Notes under the pieces: generated by a model
What the model was told of the DNA's origin: nothing
Seen by the model: the letters and a program-made list of their open reading frames with translations, nothing else
Database searches by the model: none
DNA from: an uncultured Kordiimonas sp.
GTDB taxonomy: Bacteria > Pseudomonadota > Alphaproteobacteria > Sphingomonadales > Kordiimonadaceae
Direction of reading: 5' to 3'
Assembly (NCBI GenBank): GCA_947500295.1
Contig: CANMRM010000001.1
Coordinates: 62,001 to 126,000, forward strand
Length of the DNA stretch: 64,000 nucleotides
In this document: in pieces, positions 43,919 through 54,651 of the stretch
How the letters are laid out: the number at the start of each line of letters is the position of its first letter
Position numbering within the stretch: position 1 is the stretch's first letter
Made by a program: the position numbers and the translations under genes

Positions 43919-46699
43919 TTACAACTGGTGTGTTACCGGCGGTTTGCTGAGAGGCGGGGCAAACTTGGTGAGGCTGATGCCATCTACCGCAGCCTTGTAC
44001 TCGTCAATGCTGGGGGTCCGACCAAGGATGGTGGACAGCACCACCACCGGCGTTGACGCCAGCAGCGACTCGCCCTTCTTGTCGTCCGCGTCCTCGACGA
44101 CGCGGCCCTTGAACAAGCGTGTTGACGTGGCCATCACGGTATCGCCTTTACCGGCCTTTTCCTGGTTGCCCATGCAAAGGTTACACCCGGGCCTTTCAAG
44201 ATACAGGATGTTCTCATAGTCGGTGCGCGCATCGTTTTTCGGTGCATCATCGTCGAACTCAAAGCCTGCGTACTTTTGCAGAACGGCCCAGTCGCCTTCT
44301 TCCTTCAGCTCGTCCACGATGTTGTAGGTCGGCGGCGCGATTACCAGCGGCGCATTGAACTTCACTTCGCCTTTCTTCTCCAGGTTCTTGAGCATGTGCG
44401 CGACAATTTTCATATCACCCTTGTGCACCATGCAGGACCCGACAAAGCCCAGATCCACTTTCTTGTCACCGCCATAGTAGGAAACCGGGCGAATGGTATC
44501 GTGGGTATAGCGCTTGGAGACGTCGGCGTTGTTTACATCCGGGTCTGCGATCATGGGCTCCGCGATCTGATCCAGGTCCACGACAAACTCTGCAAAATAT
44601 TTCGCGTTGTCGTCTGGCGTGAGAGCAGGGCGCTCGCCGGACTTAATCTCTGCGATACGGTTGTTTGCGATGTCGATCAGGCCCTGAAGTGTTCCTGTCG
44701 CATTCTCCATGCCTTTATCAATCATGATCTGAATTCTGCTTTTGGCAATTTCAAGCGATTCGATCAGGGTCTCGTCCTCGGAAATACAGATTGAAGCTTT
44801 TGCCTTCATTTCGGCCGTCCAGTCGGTGAAGGTAAAAGCCTGGTCCGCAAGGAGTGTTCCAATGTGCACTTCAATCACACGGCCCTGGAAGACATTGTCG
44901 CCAAATTTCTTCAGCATCTGCGCCTGGGTTGCATGAACCACATCACGGAAATCCATATGATCCTTGAGGCTACCTTTGAAGGTTACCTTCACAGATTCTG
45001 GGATCGGCATGGTTGCTTCCCCTGTCGCGAGTGCGAGAGCCACTGTTCCTGAGTCGGCGCCAAAGGCCACGCCCTTGGACATCCTGGTGTGACTGTCACC
45101 GCCGATAATCACGGACCAGTCATCAACCGTAATGTCATTCAGCACCTTGTGGATCACATCTGTCATCGCGTGATACTGACCCTTCGGGTCCCTTGCCGTG
45201 ATAAGGCCAAACTTATTCATAAAGCTCATGAGCTTCGGGATGTTTTGCTGTGCCTTCTTATCCCACACAGACGCCGTGTGGCATCCGGACTGGTACGCAC
45301 CATCCACTGTCGGCGAAATAATGGTCGCCGCCATCGCTTCCAGTTCCTGGGATGTCATCAGGCCTGTCGTATCTTGTGATCCAACAATGTTCACTTTTAC
45401 GCGCACATCAGAGCCAGCATGCAACGCTGCGTCAGAGGACACACCAACGGCATTTCTGTTGAAGATTTTTTCAACGGCGGTCAGGCCCTGGCCAGCGTGC
45501 GAAATTTCACTTGATGCCGCGAAAACAGTTGGCATGTCCGTGCCCAGTGTTTCCGCAGCAAAACTTTGCAGTTTTTTGCCAAACACAATGGCGTAGGAAC
45601 CACCTGCCTTGATGAACTCGACCTTTTGCGGGGTCAACGCGGAGGAAATATCGACAAGCTCCTCGCCTGCTGCGCTGTAGAGCTTTTTCGTTTTTGTGTT
45701 GATGGTAAGCACTGTTCCATTGTCGATGGAGTAGGTTTGCTCCAGTACCGGATCATCATTTTCATCCAGGACAGGCTGTCCACTTGCATCCAGCTTTTTA
45801 ACCCAGTTCTTGAGGTCAATACCAATGCCGCCTGTTACCCCAACCGTTGTCAGAAAGATCGGAGAAATGCCGTTTGTACCGCCAACAATCGGTGCAATGT
45901 TCACAAAAGGAACGTAGGGGCTGGCTTTTTTGCCAGTCCAAAGTGCCACATTATTCACGCCGGACATCCGGCTCGAGCCCACACCCATGGTGCCTTTTTC
46001 AGCAACAAGCATAACGCGTGCGTCAGGATGCTGTTGTTGCAGCGCCTGAATTTCAGCCTGTGCCTCTTCAGAGATCATGCATTTGCCGTGCAGTTCGCGG
46101 TCTGATCGCGAATGCGCCTGATTGCCTGGAGAGAGGAGGTCGGTTGAAACATCGCCTTCCGCAGCGATGTAGGTCACTACTTTGACCTCTTCTTCAATGT
46201 CAGGGAGTTTTGTAAAGAACTCGGCCCTGGCATAGCTTTCCAGAAGGTCTTTGGCGACCGCATTCCCGGCCTTGTAGGCGGCGGCAAGACGGTCCGTGTC
46301 TGCCTCATAGAGGAAAACCTGTGTTTTCAGAACATCAGCAGCGCTCTTGGCGACAGCTGCATCATCACCCAGCGCCAAATCAAGCAGGACCTCAACGGAC
46401 GGGCCGCCCTTCATATGGGACAGGAGCTCAAAGGCGAATTCTGTCGAGATCTCCTCAACTATTGCACTTCCCAAGATGATTGCTTTCAGGAATTTGGCTT
46501 TTTCGCCGGCTGCGCTGGTTGTACCGGGAAGGGTGTTATAGATGAAAAACCCAAGTGACTCTTTTCTGTGCTCGTTGTCGAGATCTTTAATCTGGGAGAT
46601 GAGCTCTTTTACGAGCGCGCCATCTTCAATGGGTTTTGGATTCAAACCCTGGTGTTTTCTGGTTTCGATCTCATCGAGATATTCGGTGTACAAACTCAT
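43919..46699 (-). CDS. acnB: Aconitate hydratase B (also 2-methylisocitrate dehydratase-capable)
   Basis: Interconverts citrate and isocitrate in the TCA cycle. The 926 residues include the N-terminal HEAT-like domain (MSLYTEYLDEIETRKHQG) found only in AcnB and the swivel domain (GKCMISEEAQAEI). The [4Fe-4S] cysteines are in GFVGSCMVHKGDM and the pair GCNLCMGNQ. TADH-like loops read GVAFGADSGTVALAL. Its own terminator follows; AGGA precedes the ATG. It is divergent from acnA. Confidence 0.97.
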   Translation of the reverse strand: MSLYTEYLDEIETRKHQGLNPKPIEDGALVKELISQIKDLDNEHRKESLGFFIYNTLPGTTSAAGEKAKFLKAIILGSAIVEEISTEFAFELLSHMKGGPSVEVLLDLALGDDAAVAKSAADVLKTQVFLYEADTDRLAAAYKAGNAVAKDLLESYARAEFFTKLPDIEEEVKVVTYIAAEGDVSTDLLSPGNQAHSRSDRELHGKCMISEEAQAEIQALQQQHPDARVMLVAEKGTMGVGSSRMSGVNNVALWTGKKASPYVPFVNIAPIVGGTNGISPIFLTTVGVTGGIGIDLKNWVKKLDASGQPVLDENDDPVLEQTYSIDNGTVLTINTKTKKLYSAAGEELVDISSALTPQKVEFIKAGGSYAIVFGKKLQSFAAETLGTDMPTVFAASSEISHAGQGLTAVEKIFNRNAVGVSSDAALHAGSDVRVKVNIVGSQDTTGLMTSQELEAMAATIISPTVDGAYQSGCHTASVWDKKAQQNIPKLMSFMNKFGLITARDPKGQYHAMTDVIHKVLNDITVDDWSVIIGGDSHTRMSKGVAFGADSGTVALALATGEATMPIPESVKVTFKGSLKDHMDFRDVVHATQAQMLKKFGDNVFQGRVIEVHIGTLLADQAFTFTDWTAEMKAKASICISEDETLIESLEIAKSRIQIMIDKGMENATGTLQGLIDIANNRIAEIKSGERPALTPDDNAKYFAEFVVDLDQIAEPMIADPDVNNADVSKRYTHDTIRPVSYYGGDKKVDLGFVGSCMVHKGDMKIVAHMLKNLEKKGEVKFNAPLVIAPPTYNIVDELKEEGDWAVLQKYAGFEFDDDAPKNDARTDYENILYLERPGCNLCMGNQEKAGKGDTVMATSTRLFKGRVVEDADDKKGESLLASTPVVVLSTILGRTPSIDEYKAAVDGISLTKFAPPLSKPPVTHQL

Positions 46700-46921
46700 G
46701 ACTTTCCTGACAAAAAAGTGTTATATGAAGCTTGAAACCCGGGCTGCAGAAGACTCTGTCAAGCAAGGGAAAAGCGGGCCGGCGCGGATACTATTTCAAC
46801 ACGCTCCTGCTTGCAAGGAAGTTTGGGCTGGAAAACGTCAGGTTTCGGCCAATTTTCACGTCTTTAAGCACGCCAACATGTGCGTGCAGTTTTAAACCCC
46901 CGCAATGGAGGCCTCGATCGT

Positions 46922-49603
46922 ATGTCAAATGTCGGACAAGACTCCCTGAACACACGCCGCACCCTAAATGTAGACGGCAAAGAGTATGACTATTTCAGCT
47001 TGAAAGCTGCTGCCGAGAAAATCGGCGACGTCTCTCGTCTGCCCTACACCCTGAAAGTGCTTCTGGAGAACCTCTTGCGGTTCGAAGATGGTGTCAGCGT
47101 CAAAACCGGCGACATTGAGGCGCTGGTAGCCTGGCTCAAGCAAGGCAAAATCAATCACGAGATTGACTATCGCCCGGCTCGGGTTTTGATGCAGGATTTT
47201 ACCGGTGTTCCCGCGGTTGTTGATCTGGCCGCCATGCGGGCTGCCATGGTGGAAATGGGCGGCGACCCGGAGCTGATTAACCCCCTGGCGCAAGTTGACC
47301 TTGTGATCGACCATTCGGTCATGGTTGACAAGTTCGGTACCGCTCAGGCTTTCAAACAGAATGTTGACCTTGAAATGGAGCGCAACGCTGAGCGCTATGA
47401 ATTCCTCAAATGGGGCCAAAACAGTTTGAACAACTTTAACGCCGTCCCTCCGGGAACAGGCATCTGTCATCAGGTGAACCTGGAGTATATCGCCGATACC
47501 GTCTGGACGACGGAGGGCGCCGACGGCAAAACAATTGCCTATCCTGACACATGCGTTGGCACCGACAGCCACACTACAATGATCAACGGCCTCGCTGTCC
47601 TCGGCTGGGGCGTGGGCGGCATCGAAGCCGAGGCAGCCATGCTGGGCCAGCCAGTGTCGATGCTCATACCTGAAGTTGTGGGCTTCAAACTGACCGGCAA
47701 ACTGCAGGAAGGCATCACAGCAACAGACCTGGTCCTCACCGTGGTTCAGATGCTGCGCGAAAAAGGCGTGGTTGGCAAATTCGTCGAGTTCTATGGGTCC
47801 GGCCTGGATGAAATGACGATCGCGGACCAAGCCACCATCGCCAACATGGGGCCCGAGTATGGCGCCACGTGCGGCTTTTTCCCGATCTCGCAGCAGACGC
47901 TGGATTATCTGGAGTTCACCGGGCGAGACGAAGACACCATCAAGCTTGTTGAAGCCTATGCCAAAGAGCAGGGCATGTGGCGTGATGCAGCCTCGCCCGA
48001 TCCCGTGTTCACCGACACGCTTGAGCTGGACATTTCAACGGTCAAGCCCTCACTGGCTGGTCCCAAACGTCCTCAGGACCGCGTCGAGCTTGCTGTTGCT
48101 GACACAGCGTTCAACGATGTGCTGGGAACTTTTGGCAAGCTGGGTGACGATAATGGCTACAGCGTCGATGGTGAAGACTACAAACTGAACCACGGGGATG
48201 TCTGCATCGCAGCCATTACCAGCTGCACCAACACCTCCAATCCGGGCGTGCTTGTCGCGGCAGGCCTTGTCGCAAAAAAAGCAAATGAGCTTGGCATGCA
48301 GCGCAAACCTTGGGTGAAAACGTCGCTCGCACCCGGGTCGCAGGTTGTCACCGACTATCTGGACAAAGCAGGTCTGACCGAGCACCTGGACGCGCTTGGC
48401 TTCAATCTTGTCGGCTATGGCTGTACGACTTGTATCGGCAATTCCGGCCCGCTCGCGCGGCCGATCTCCAAAACCATCAACGAAAACGATATGGTTTGCA
48501 CCAGTGTCTCGTCAGGCAATCGCAACTTTGAAGGCCGCATCAGTCAGGACATCAAGGCCAACTATCTGGCCTCGCCCCCCCTTGTTGTTGCCTACGCGCT
48601 TGCCGGTTCGATGAAAATCAACATCACCAAGGACCCTATCGGGCAGGACAAAGATGGTAACGATGTGTACCTGAAAGATTTGTGGCCATCGAACGCTGAA
48701 GTGAATGCATCGGTGAATGCATCGCTGACGCGTGAAATGTTTATCGAGCGTTACGCTGACGTGTTTACCGGTGAGCCTGAATGGCAGGCCATCAAAGTGG
48801 CAGAAGGTCAGACCTACAACTGGAACGAAAAATCCACCTATATCCAGCACCCACCGTTCTTCCAGGGCATGGGGACAGACGTCGCCGACACCGCAGATAT
48901 CGTTGGTGCCCGTCCCTTGGCGCTTTTGGGGGACAGCATCACCACAGACCACATCAGCCCGGCTGGCGCTATCAAGCCCGACAGCCCGGCTGGCGAGTAT
49001 CTGCAGAACCACGGCGTCGAGCGCAAAGACTTCAACAGCTATGGTTCCCGGCGCGGTAACCATGAGGTGATGATGCGCGGCACTTTTGCCAACATCCGCT
49101 TACGCAACCTGATGGCGCCGGGCACTGAAGGCGGCTGGACCACACACCAGCCTTCAGGCGAAGTGATGAGCATCTATGATGCCTCGATGAAGTATCAGGA
49201 AGCGGGAGCGCCCCTCGTGGTTGTCGGCGGCAAGGAATATGGCACCGGCTCAAGTCGTGACTGGGCCGCAAAAGGCACCATTCTTTTGGGCGTTAAGGCT
49301 GTTTTGGTTGAGAGTTTTGAGCGCATCCATCGCTCCAACCTGGTTGGCATGGGAGTATTACCGCTGCAGTTCAAAGACGGCGACAGCCGCGAAAGCCTGG
49401 GCCTCGACGGCACCGAAACCTTTGACGTTACGGACATCGCGGGCACCATTGAGCCGAGACAGGATGTAACCGTGACGGTGCATTACGCCGATGGCAGGAG
49501 CCGGGAAATTACCGTTCTTTGCCGGATTGATACCGAAAACGAGGTTGAATACTACAGGAACGGCGGCATTCTGCATTATGTGCTGCGCCGCCTCGCGACC
49601 TAG
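46922..49603 (+). CDS. acnA: Aconitate hydratase A
   Basis: The stress-tolerant, iron-responsive-type aconitase of the TCA cycle. The 893 residues from ATG 46922 (GGAGG upstream) show [40 protein letters not shown] and the cluster cysteines in [11 protein letters not shown] and [12 protein letters not shown]. The swivel domain is in [16 protein letters not shown]. It stands head to head with acnB across 222 bases, so the two may share control. Confidence 0.97.
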   Translation: MSNVGQDSLNTRRTLNVDGKEYDYFSLKAAAEKIGDVSRLPYTLKVLLENLLRFEDGVSVKTGDIEALVAWLKQGKINHEIDYRPARVLMQDFTGVPAVVDLAAMRAAMVEMGGDPELINPLAQVDLVIDHSVMVDKFGTAQAFKQNVDLEMERNAERYEFLKWGQNSLNNFNAVPPGTGICHQVNLEYIADTVWTTEGADGKTIAYPDTCVGTDSHTTMINGLAVLGWGVGGIEAEAAMLGQPVSMLIPEVVGFKLTGKLQEGITATDLVLTVVQMLREKGVVGKFVEFYGSGLDEMTIADQATIANMGPEYGATCGFFPISQQTLDYLEFTGRDEDTIKLVEAYAKEQGMWRDAASPDPVFTDTLELDISTVKPSLAGPKRPQDRVELAVADTAFNDVLGTFGKLGDDNGYSVDGEDYKLNHGDVCIAAITSCTNTSNPGVLVAAGLVAKKANELGMQRKPWVKTSLAPGSQVVTDYLDKAGLTEHLDALGFNLVGYGCTTCIGNSGPLARPISKTINENDMVCTSVSSGNRNFEGRISQDIKANYLASPPLVVAYALAGSMKINITKDPIGQDKDGNDVYLKDLWPSNAEVNASVNASLTREMFIERYADVFTGEPEWQAIKVAEGQTYNWNEKSTYIQHPPFFQGMGTDVADTADIVGARPLALLGDSITTDHISPAGAIKPDSPAGEYLQNHGVERKDFNSYGSRRGNHEVMMRGTFANIRLRNLMAPGTEGGWTTHQPSGEVMSIYDASMKYQEAGAPLVVVGGKEYGTGSSRDWAAKGTILLGVKAVLVESFERIHRSNLVGMGVLPLQFKDGDSRESLGLDGTETFDVTDIAGTIEPRQDVTVTVHYADGRSREITVLCRIDTENEVEYYRNGGILHYVLRRLAT

Positions 49604-49617
49604 CTGACGCCCATGGT

Positions 49618-50253
49618 TTAATCAGGAAGGCGGGCTTCGCCCCGCCTTTTCTTTTGGGTTTTTGATATGTTTGACCAAGTAGCAAGAATCAAAACAGCTA
49701 GTAGATGTAAGGGAACATGCGGCACAAAGGTGATTAGGATGCTTTCCAAGCCAGCCGCATAACTCAATGCCCAAGATACCAAACCAATCAATAAAAGGAG
49801 CGTTACAAGAAATGGAATTTGGCGTCCTTTTAAAGCCATGAAGATTGGAACTGCCGTAAAAAGACAAAACGCAAGAGTGACCATAATGTCTAAAAATTCT
49901 ACTGCACCAGTAAAACTCTGCAACGCAGCACACCCTAGCCAGAACACCGCAGCACCCAAAGTCAACTGCAACCACGCTGCGTAGACACCACTACCTGGAT
50001 TAGGCGGCTCTATAGACCCTTTAGTCACCGCAAGGCACGCACCCGCCACGGATAGAAGCGGCGATATCAAAAAGAACCCCAAATACCAAAAAAAGAAGAT
50101 CGTACCGCCAAGACCGCTGAACTTCGAAACTGGGATGCCTATCGCCCCAGCCACCGCGGTACAGAACACGAGAACCGATACTAAATTCTCCATAGAATTT
50201 GCTGTGTTGACTGGTATCAAGAGTTTTGGGGTTGGATAGTCTCTCTCGTTCAT
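49618..50253 (-). CDS. Hypothetical multi-pass membrane protein
   Basis: Not recognised. The roughly 211-residue protein has five or six hydrophobic segments and a charged C-terminus (SKTQKKRRGEARL). Base composition is visibly A/T-richer than its neighbours, which suggests a recent arrival or relaxed selection. The C-terminal codons overlap the acnA terminator on the other strand. No ribosome site is seen before ATG 50253; ATG 50193 is a shorter alternative. Confidence 0.5.
   Translation of the reverse strand: MNERDYPTPKLLIPVNTANSMENLVSVLVFCTAVAGAIGIPVSKFSGLGGTIFFFWYLGFFLISPLLSVAGACLAVTKGSIEPPNPGSGVYAAWLQLTLGAAVFWLGCAALQSFTGAVEFLDIMVTLAFCLFTAVPIFMALKGRQIPFLVTLLLLIGLVSWALSYAAGLESILITFVPHVPLHLLAVLILATWSNISKTQKKRRGEARLPD
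49627..49655 (+). terminator. Rho-independent terminator of acnA
   Basis: An eight-base stem (AAGGCGGG with CCCGCCTT) around CTTCGC is followed by TTCTTTT. It lies within the end of the convergent membrane-protein gene. Confidence 0.82.
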
Positions 50254-50562
50254 AATCAAAACATAGTTTGCTGTCTGACGATTGTCAGTCTGGCAATTTG
50301 TCGCGACTGGATCTGACTATACGCAAAGCCCTATGGGGCTTTGCTCTTTACCAAACACCCTGCAACTACGCTTTTTCCGATCTCAGCGGTTTTGTCACCT
50401 TGTGTCCAAAACCTCACGTTGGCGTGACAAAATACGATAAAGGCTTCACAGGCTGCTTCCTTTTTGATTAAAAAGTTTCGGAAACAGGGGGGATCATACC
50501 AGCTACAGCCTGTCACACACAGGTGATTGGTACGTGACGCCCACGTCTCTTACGTTAAGGGC
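50254..50562. other. 309-base intergenic stretch
   Basis: No gene is convincing. It holds a perfect nine-base hairpin, GCAAAGCCC with GGGCTTTGC around TATG, at 50323-50344. The stretch is A/T-richer than the window average. Its right end carries the promoter region of the DUF1223 gene. Confidence 0.5.
50323..50344. repeat. Perfect nine-base inverted repeat
   Basis: GCAAAGCCC, TATG, GGGCTTTGC. TCTTTA follows on the plus strand, so a weak terminator is possible in that sense. No gene ends just upstream on the plus strand, so its role is open. Confidence 0.5.
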
Positions 50563-51300
50563 ATGATGAAAAACGTTCTTAGTATTGTTGCCGGTTTCTT
50601 CCTAACCGCGTCCGTCTCCGCTCAGGATATGGAGCGCCCAACAGTTATTGAACTATTTACCAGCCAGGGTTGCTCCAGCTGCCCTCCGGCAGATACAGCG
50701 CTTAAGGCGTTGCGCGATCGTCCGGGTACGCTCACTCTTTCCTGGCCTGTCGACTATTGGGACCGCCTTGGTTGGGAAGACACCTTTGCCCACCCCCACA
50801 ACGCAATGAGACAAGCCGCCTACAACAAACGTTTTGGTCGGGGCGGCGTGTTCACACCGCAAATGGTTTTTGACGGCCGATTCCAGAGCGTTGGTTCTGA
50901 TCAGGGCGCTATTCGCTCTGCGATGACCGAAGCACGTGATGAAGCCCGGCTTACAGTGTACCCGCAGATGACACTGCAAGGCGACACCATCCGGCTTGAC
51001 CTGCCACAAACCGATGTTCCCGGCGACGTCGCTTTGGTAACGGCCTGGTACCTGAGCGACGCAACAGTTGAAATCGGCGACGGCGAAAACCGGGGGCGCA
51101 CGTTGCATTATACAAACGTGGTGCGCCTGTCGGATATGTTGCCGGATTGGGACGGGAGCGCAACCAGCATCACCATTGATGCCAACATTGGTCGGAACGC
51201 CGGTGCGAACCATCTCGCCGTCCTGATGCATCAGGACTATTATCACGGCCCAATTGTTGGAGCCGCCACAGTCTCGCTCGATGAGACAACCGGCCGATAA
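50563..51300 (+). CDS. DUF1223-family exported thioredoxin-like protein
   Basis: A periplasmic protein of unknown role. After a signal peptide (NVLSIVAGFFLTASVSAQ), the conserved block is VIELFTSQGCSSCPPADTAL, with a CSSC redox-type motif, followed by VDYWDRLGWEDTFA and GVFTPQMVFDGR. The CxxC pair and its position in a thioredoxin-like fold suggest thiol chemistry; this is inference. Two adjacent ATGs (50563, 50566) follow TTAAGGGC. Confidence 0.85.
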   Translation: MMKNVLSIVAGFFLTASVSAQDMERPTVIELFTSQGCSSCPPADTALKALRDRPGTLTLSWPVDYWDRLGWEDTFAHPHNAMRQAAYNKRFGRGGVFTPQMVFDGRFQSVGSDQGAIRSAMTEARDEARLTVYPQMTLQGDTIRLDLPQTDVPGDVALVTAWYLSDATVEIGDGENRGRTLHYTNVVRLSDMLPDWDGSATSITIDANIGRNAGANHLAVLMHQDYYHGPIVGAATVSLDETTGR

Positions 51301-51472
51301 TCATCTTTCATTGACATCATCCCGCAAAAGGCGCACAGACACGCCTTCAGTTTCCGCGCGACGTCGTGCAAACCCCGGACTTGTCCAAGGTTAAGGAAAT
51401 TGAACCAGGGCGAAAACAGGTTTCGCCCATGTGCCAGGACCAGTTGCCCGGCCTTAACCCGATGGAAGTTCA

Positions 51473-52987
51473 ATGTCTGATTTTTCGACACTCGGCCTTA
51501 GCGCCGACATGCAACGCGCGCTTGCACATGCAAAATTTACCGAAGCAACCCCGATCCAGCAGCAGGCAACCCCGCTGATTCTGGCGGGCCGCGATGTGAT
51601 AGGCGTTGCTCAAACCGGTAGTGGCAAAACCGCTGCGTTTGTTATCCCCCTCCTTGAAAAGCTCGCTTTGTTTGAAGGCAGGGCCGAGCCTCACCTGCCG
51701 CGTGCGCTCATCCTTGCGCCAACGCGCGAACTGGCCATCCAGACCACGGACCGGATCAAGGAGCTTTCCGTAGGCATGCGTGCAAGTTGCTGCACCATCT
51801 ATGGCGGAGCGCCCTACCGCACACAAACACACATTCTGCGCCGCGGTGTCGATATCCTTGTATCCACCCCTGGCCGCCTGCTCGACCATATCAAACGCGG
51901 CAACATATTTCTGGATGCAGTCGAGTATTTTGTCCTCGATGAAGCTGATCGCATGCTTGATCTTGGCTTTGTTGACGACGTGCGAAAAATCAGCGGCAAG
52001 ATAAACGGACCGCACCAATCGGTCATGTTCTCCGCCACCCTGAGCGATGCCATACGGGGGCTCAAGTCCACGCTCCTGAATGACGCGGCGCAGGTTGAAG
52101 TCAGCGTCAGCGCAACCGTGGCCGACAATCTGGAGCACTATGTGCTCCATGTCCCGGGACACCAGAAAAGAGACCTGCTCGCCTTTCTGATCGAGGAAGA
52201 AGAACCCAACAAGTCGATCGTGTTTGTAAGAACACGCCGGGACGCCGAAGAAATTTCAGATTACCTCAAAAGCCTCGGCCTGAAAGCAGACGCCATCCAC
52301 GGCGACAAGCCCCAGAAACTGCGGCAACGAACGATCAACGGGTTCCGAAAAAGCGATTTCGATTTTCTGGTGGCTACTGATGTTGCTGCCCGCGGCATTG
52401 ACGTGAAAGACGTCAGCCATGTGTTCAATTTTGACGTGCCCGTAGAAGCAGAAAGCTATGTCCACCGGATCGGGCGCACCGCGCGCGGCGGCGCCAGCGG
52501 CCGGGCTTTTACCCTGTGCGGCAAAAACGAGCCCCGCCTCCTGAAAGCCATTGAGGATTTACTCGGCGAAGAACTGGACGTCATTCATGATCACCCATTT
52601 CGTCTGATCACAAAGAAGAAAGCCTCTATCTCCGCCAAAAAACGCCCAGCCGTTGCCGCCCGCAAAAAGACCGACAAAGTGAAACCCAAAAAAGCCAAAG
52701 GCAAGCGTGCTGAGTTTTATGGTGAGGCGCAGAAGAAAAAAGGCGCAAAAAAACCAAGTAAAAACAAAGGTAAACCAAGGAAAGCGGGCGATGGTGAGCG
52801 CCCTGCCAAAACGGCAAGTCGCGCTGATGGTGCTGCCGGCCGGCCAAGCGGCAAGCCACAGCGCTCATCCAAGCCCGGTCGCACAACAGGGCGCCCAACA
52901 AACCCTGGCCGTCCAGCAAAGGCCGGGCGACCCGGGCAAAAACCACGTCGCGGCGGCGGCGGAAACCAGCCGCTCAAACGCAGATAG
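51473..52987 (+). CDS. DEAD-box RNA helicase (RhlE-like)
   Basis: An ATP-dependent RNA helicase, probably in ribosome or RNA maturation. The 504 residues show the Q motif (GLSADMQRALAHAKFTEATP), AQTGSGKTAAF, PTRELAIQ, TPGRLLDH, LDEADRMLD, SATLSD, VATDVAARGIDVKDV and HRIGRTARGG. Residues 380-504 are a Lys/Arg/Pro/Gly-rich tail. An eight-base hairpin, GCGACGAA with TTCGTCGC at 52992-53011, follows the stop without a T-run. Confidence 0.95.
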   Translation: MSDFSTLGLSADMQRALAHAKFTEATPIQQQATPLILAGRDVIGVAQTGSGKTAAFVIPLLEKLALFEGRAEPHLPRALILAPTRELAIQTTDRIKELSVGMRASCCTIYGGAPYRTQTHILRRGVDILVSTPGRLLDHIKRGNIFLDAVEYFVLDEADRMLDLGFVDDVRKISGKINGPHQSVMFSATLSDAIRGLKSTLLNDAAQVEVSVSATVADNLEHYVLHVPGHQKRDLLAFLIEEEEPNKSIVFVRTRRDAEEISDYLKSLGLKADAIHGDKPQKLRQRTINGFRKSDFDFLVATDVAARGIDVKDVSHVFNFDVPVEAESYVHRIGRTARGGASGRAFTLCGKNEPRLLKAIEDLLGEELDVIHDHPFRLITKKKASISAKKRPAVAARKKTDKVKPKKAKGKRAEFYGEAQKKKGAKKPSKNKGKPRKAGDGERPAKTASRADGAAGRPSGKPQRSSKPGRTTGRPTNPGRPAKAGRPGQKPRRGGGGNQPLKRR

Positions 52988-53054
52988 AATTGCGACGAAC
53001 CGTTTCGTCGCGACCGGGTTGGCATACCAAATTGTCGGCCGTAAACTTTGGCGC

Positions 53055-54341
53055 ATGAAACAGATTTTATGCGCCGTTCTTTCCATGGGCTTTGCCGTCA
53101 CAGCAACCGCTCAACCCTATGTCACCGAGACCGAAGAGCAGTATACCCGCTCACAGGCTGCCCGCGGCGAAGCCATTCAGGCGTTTCGGGCCGGAAACCT
53201 TGACGAGGCGCTCGCTGGCATGATGCAGGCCCTCAAAGACCGGCCAACCAACACGGCCATATTGGGTAATGCCATTTTTCTTGCCGCTGAAACGGGCGCC
53301 ATTGACGAAACAATCGCCCTGATCGGGCGCTATTTTGCGCTCGGCGTTGTACCGCCGGATGCGATCCGCGCCAAAATGCAGGAAAAATTGCCGCCTGAAA
53401 CCTGGGCCGAACTGGAACAGGAAATGAACGTGCTGATGGCTGCCTCAGGGTCGGCAGACACGATGTTTCAGATACCGCAGACTCACCGTTTGGTCGAAGG
53501 TGTTGCTGCTGATGGCACTGGGGGATACTTCCTGAGCACAGTTGTGTCAGGCACCGTCCTTAAAGTAAACCGCACTGGCGACATCTCTGTTTTATTGGAA
53601 GGCAAAGACCATGAAGCGCACAGTTTTTTTGGGCTGGCGTTTGACGTGTCCAACAACAGCCTCTATGCGACCTATGGGCGGGTTGACCAAACGCCGGATA
53701 TTCCGGCGGGCGGCGGCAAAACGGGCGTATTGAAGATCAATGGAACCACTGGTGCCGTAAGCGGCAACTGGTCACTTGACGGCGGAACGGAACGTCAACA
53801 AATCGCTGATATCGCCATTGATGGCACCGGCAGGGTTTTTGTCTCAGAAGCGCAAAGTGGTGCTTTGTACGAAGTCGCCGAAAACGGGCTAAGGCCCCTT
53901 GAAACCAACGCCTCCTTTCGCAGCCCGCAAGGTCTGGCCTTTCTTGGTGATGGCACGCTGATGATGGCTGATTATGGCCGTGGCCTTTGGGCAATCAACA
54001 TCGATACAGGTGACGCCCGTTTGTTGGATACCCCGAATACCCTGTCGCTGATTGGCATTGATGGCCTGTTATCACACAAGGGACGGCTTATTGCCGTGCA
54101 GAACGGCGTTTCTCCTCACAGAATTATTGAGATCAACACCAACCTTGAAGCAGGTCATGTAACAGGGGTAGAGGTGCTGGCCCAAAATCTGGCTGGATTT
54201 GACGAACCCACGCTCGGCACCAGTACGTCTGATGGCGTGCTGTTTGTCGCCTCCAGCCAATGGCCAAAGTTTGGCGAAAACGGGAACGTTCGCGATGGGC
54301 AAACCTATAACCCGACAAACATTATGCTGATCAGGGATTGA
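53055..54341 (+). CDS. Exported TPR/beta-propeller protein (NHL/SMP-30-like)
   Basis: No function is recognised. From ATG 53055 the 428 residues begin with a signal peptide (ILCAVLSMGFAVTATAQ), then a TPR-like helix pair (ARGEAIQAFRAGNLDEALAG). A six-bladed propeller pattern follows in residues 145-425 (GGYFLSTVVSGTVLKV, IADIAIDGTGRVFVSE, SPQGLAFLGDGTLMMAD). The upstream frame to 52707 belongs to the helicase tail in another phase, so it is not part of this gene. A binding or sensor role is possible. Confidence 0.75.
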   Translation: MKQILCAVLSMGFAVTATAQPYVTETEEQYTRSQAARGEAIQAFRAGNLDEALAGMMQALKDRPTNTAILGNAIFLAAETGAIDETIALIGRYFALGVVPPDAIRAKMQEKLPPETWAELEQEMNVLMAASGSADTMFQIPQTHRLVEGVAADGTGGYFLSTVVSGTVLKVNRTGDISVLLEGKDHEAHSFFGLAFDVSNNSLYATYGRVDQTPDIPAGGGKTGVLKINGTTGAVSGNWSLDGGTERQQIADIAIDGTGRVFVSEAQSGALYEVAENGLRPLETNASFRSPQGLAFLGDGTLMMADYGRGLWAINIDTGDARLLDTPNTLSLIGIDGLLSHKGRLIAVQNGVSPHRIIEINTNLEAGHVTGVEVLAQNLAGFDEPTLGTSTSDGVLFVASSQWPKFGENGNVRDGQTYNPTNIMLIRD

Positions 54342-54651
54342 TCGCGCCGGTTGCACCGTCTGGCGGTGCCACCAAATCCATGATGTCCGGAAAAATACGG
54401 CGCTCGAAAACACCCACATGGGCACGGTAGCCCACCCGGTAGAAAAACGGCACCAGCGTTTTGACCGCGACTTCTTCGCCGTCAGGAAGCCTTAACAACA
54501 GCACACGCCAGCCATTCCCCTCTGGTGCATCTTCCACGGAAAGGACCTCAGCTTCCAGTATTGTGCCGGGAGTGTCAGGGCGCGGATAGTCCAACGCCAA
54601 TAACGCAAGCCCGATCAAAACGACAAAGACCAGTTCACGTTTCAATGTCAC
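54331..54651 (-). CDS. Hypothetical membrane-anchored protein, 106 aa
   Basis: Not recognised. One N-terminal helix ([14 protein letters not shown]) leads into a small beta-rich domain of about 80 residues, with [15 protein letters not shown] and an aromatic patch, [16 protein letters not shown]. Both ends overlap neighbours: 11 bases with the propeller gene (convergent) and 17 bases with queG (same strand). It may be translated with queG. Confidence 0.55.
   Translation of the reverse strand: MTLKRELVFVVLIGLALLALDYPRPDTPGTILEAEVLSVEDAPEGNGWRVLLLRLPDGEEVAVKTLVPFFYRVGYRAHVGVFERRIFPDIMDLVAPPDGATGAINP

Noticed and set aside
52707-53054. Upstream extension of the propeller protein frame
   Set aside because: It overlaps the helicase tail in another phase, and a signal peptide begins exactly at ATG 53055.
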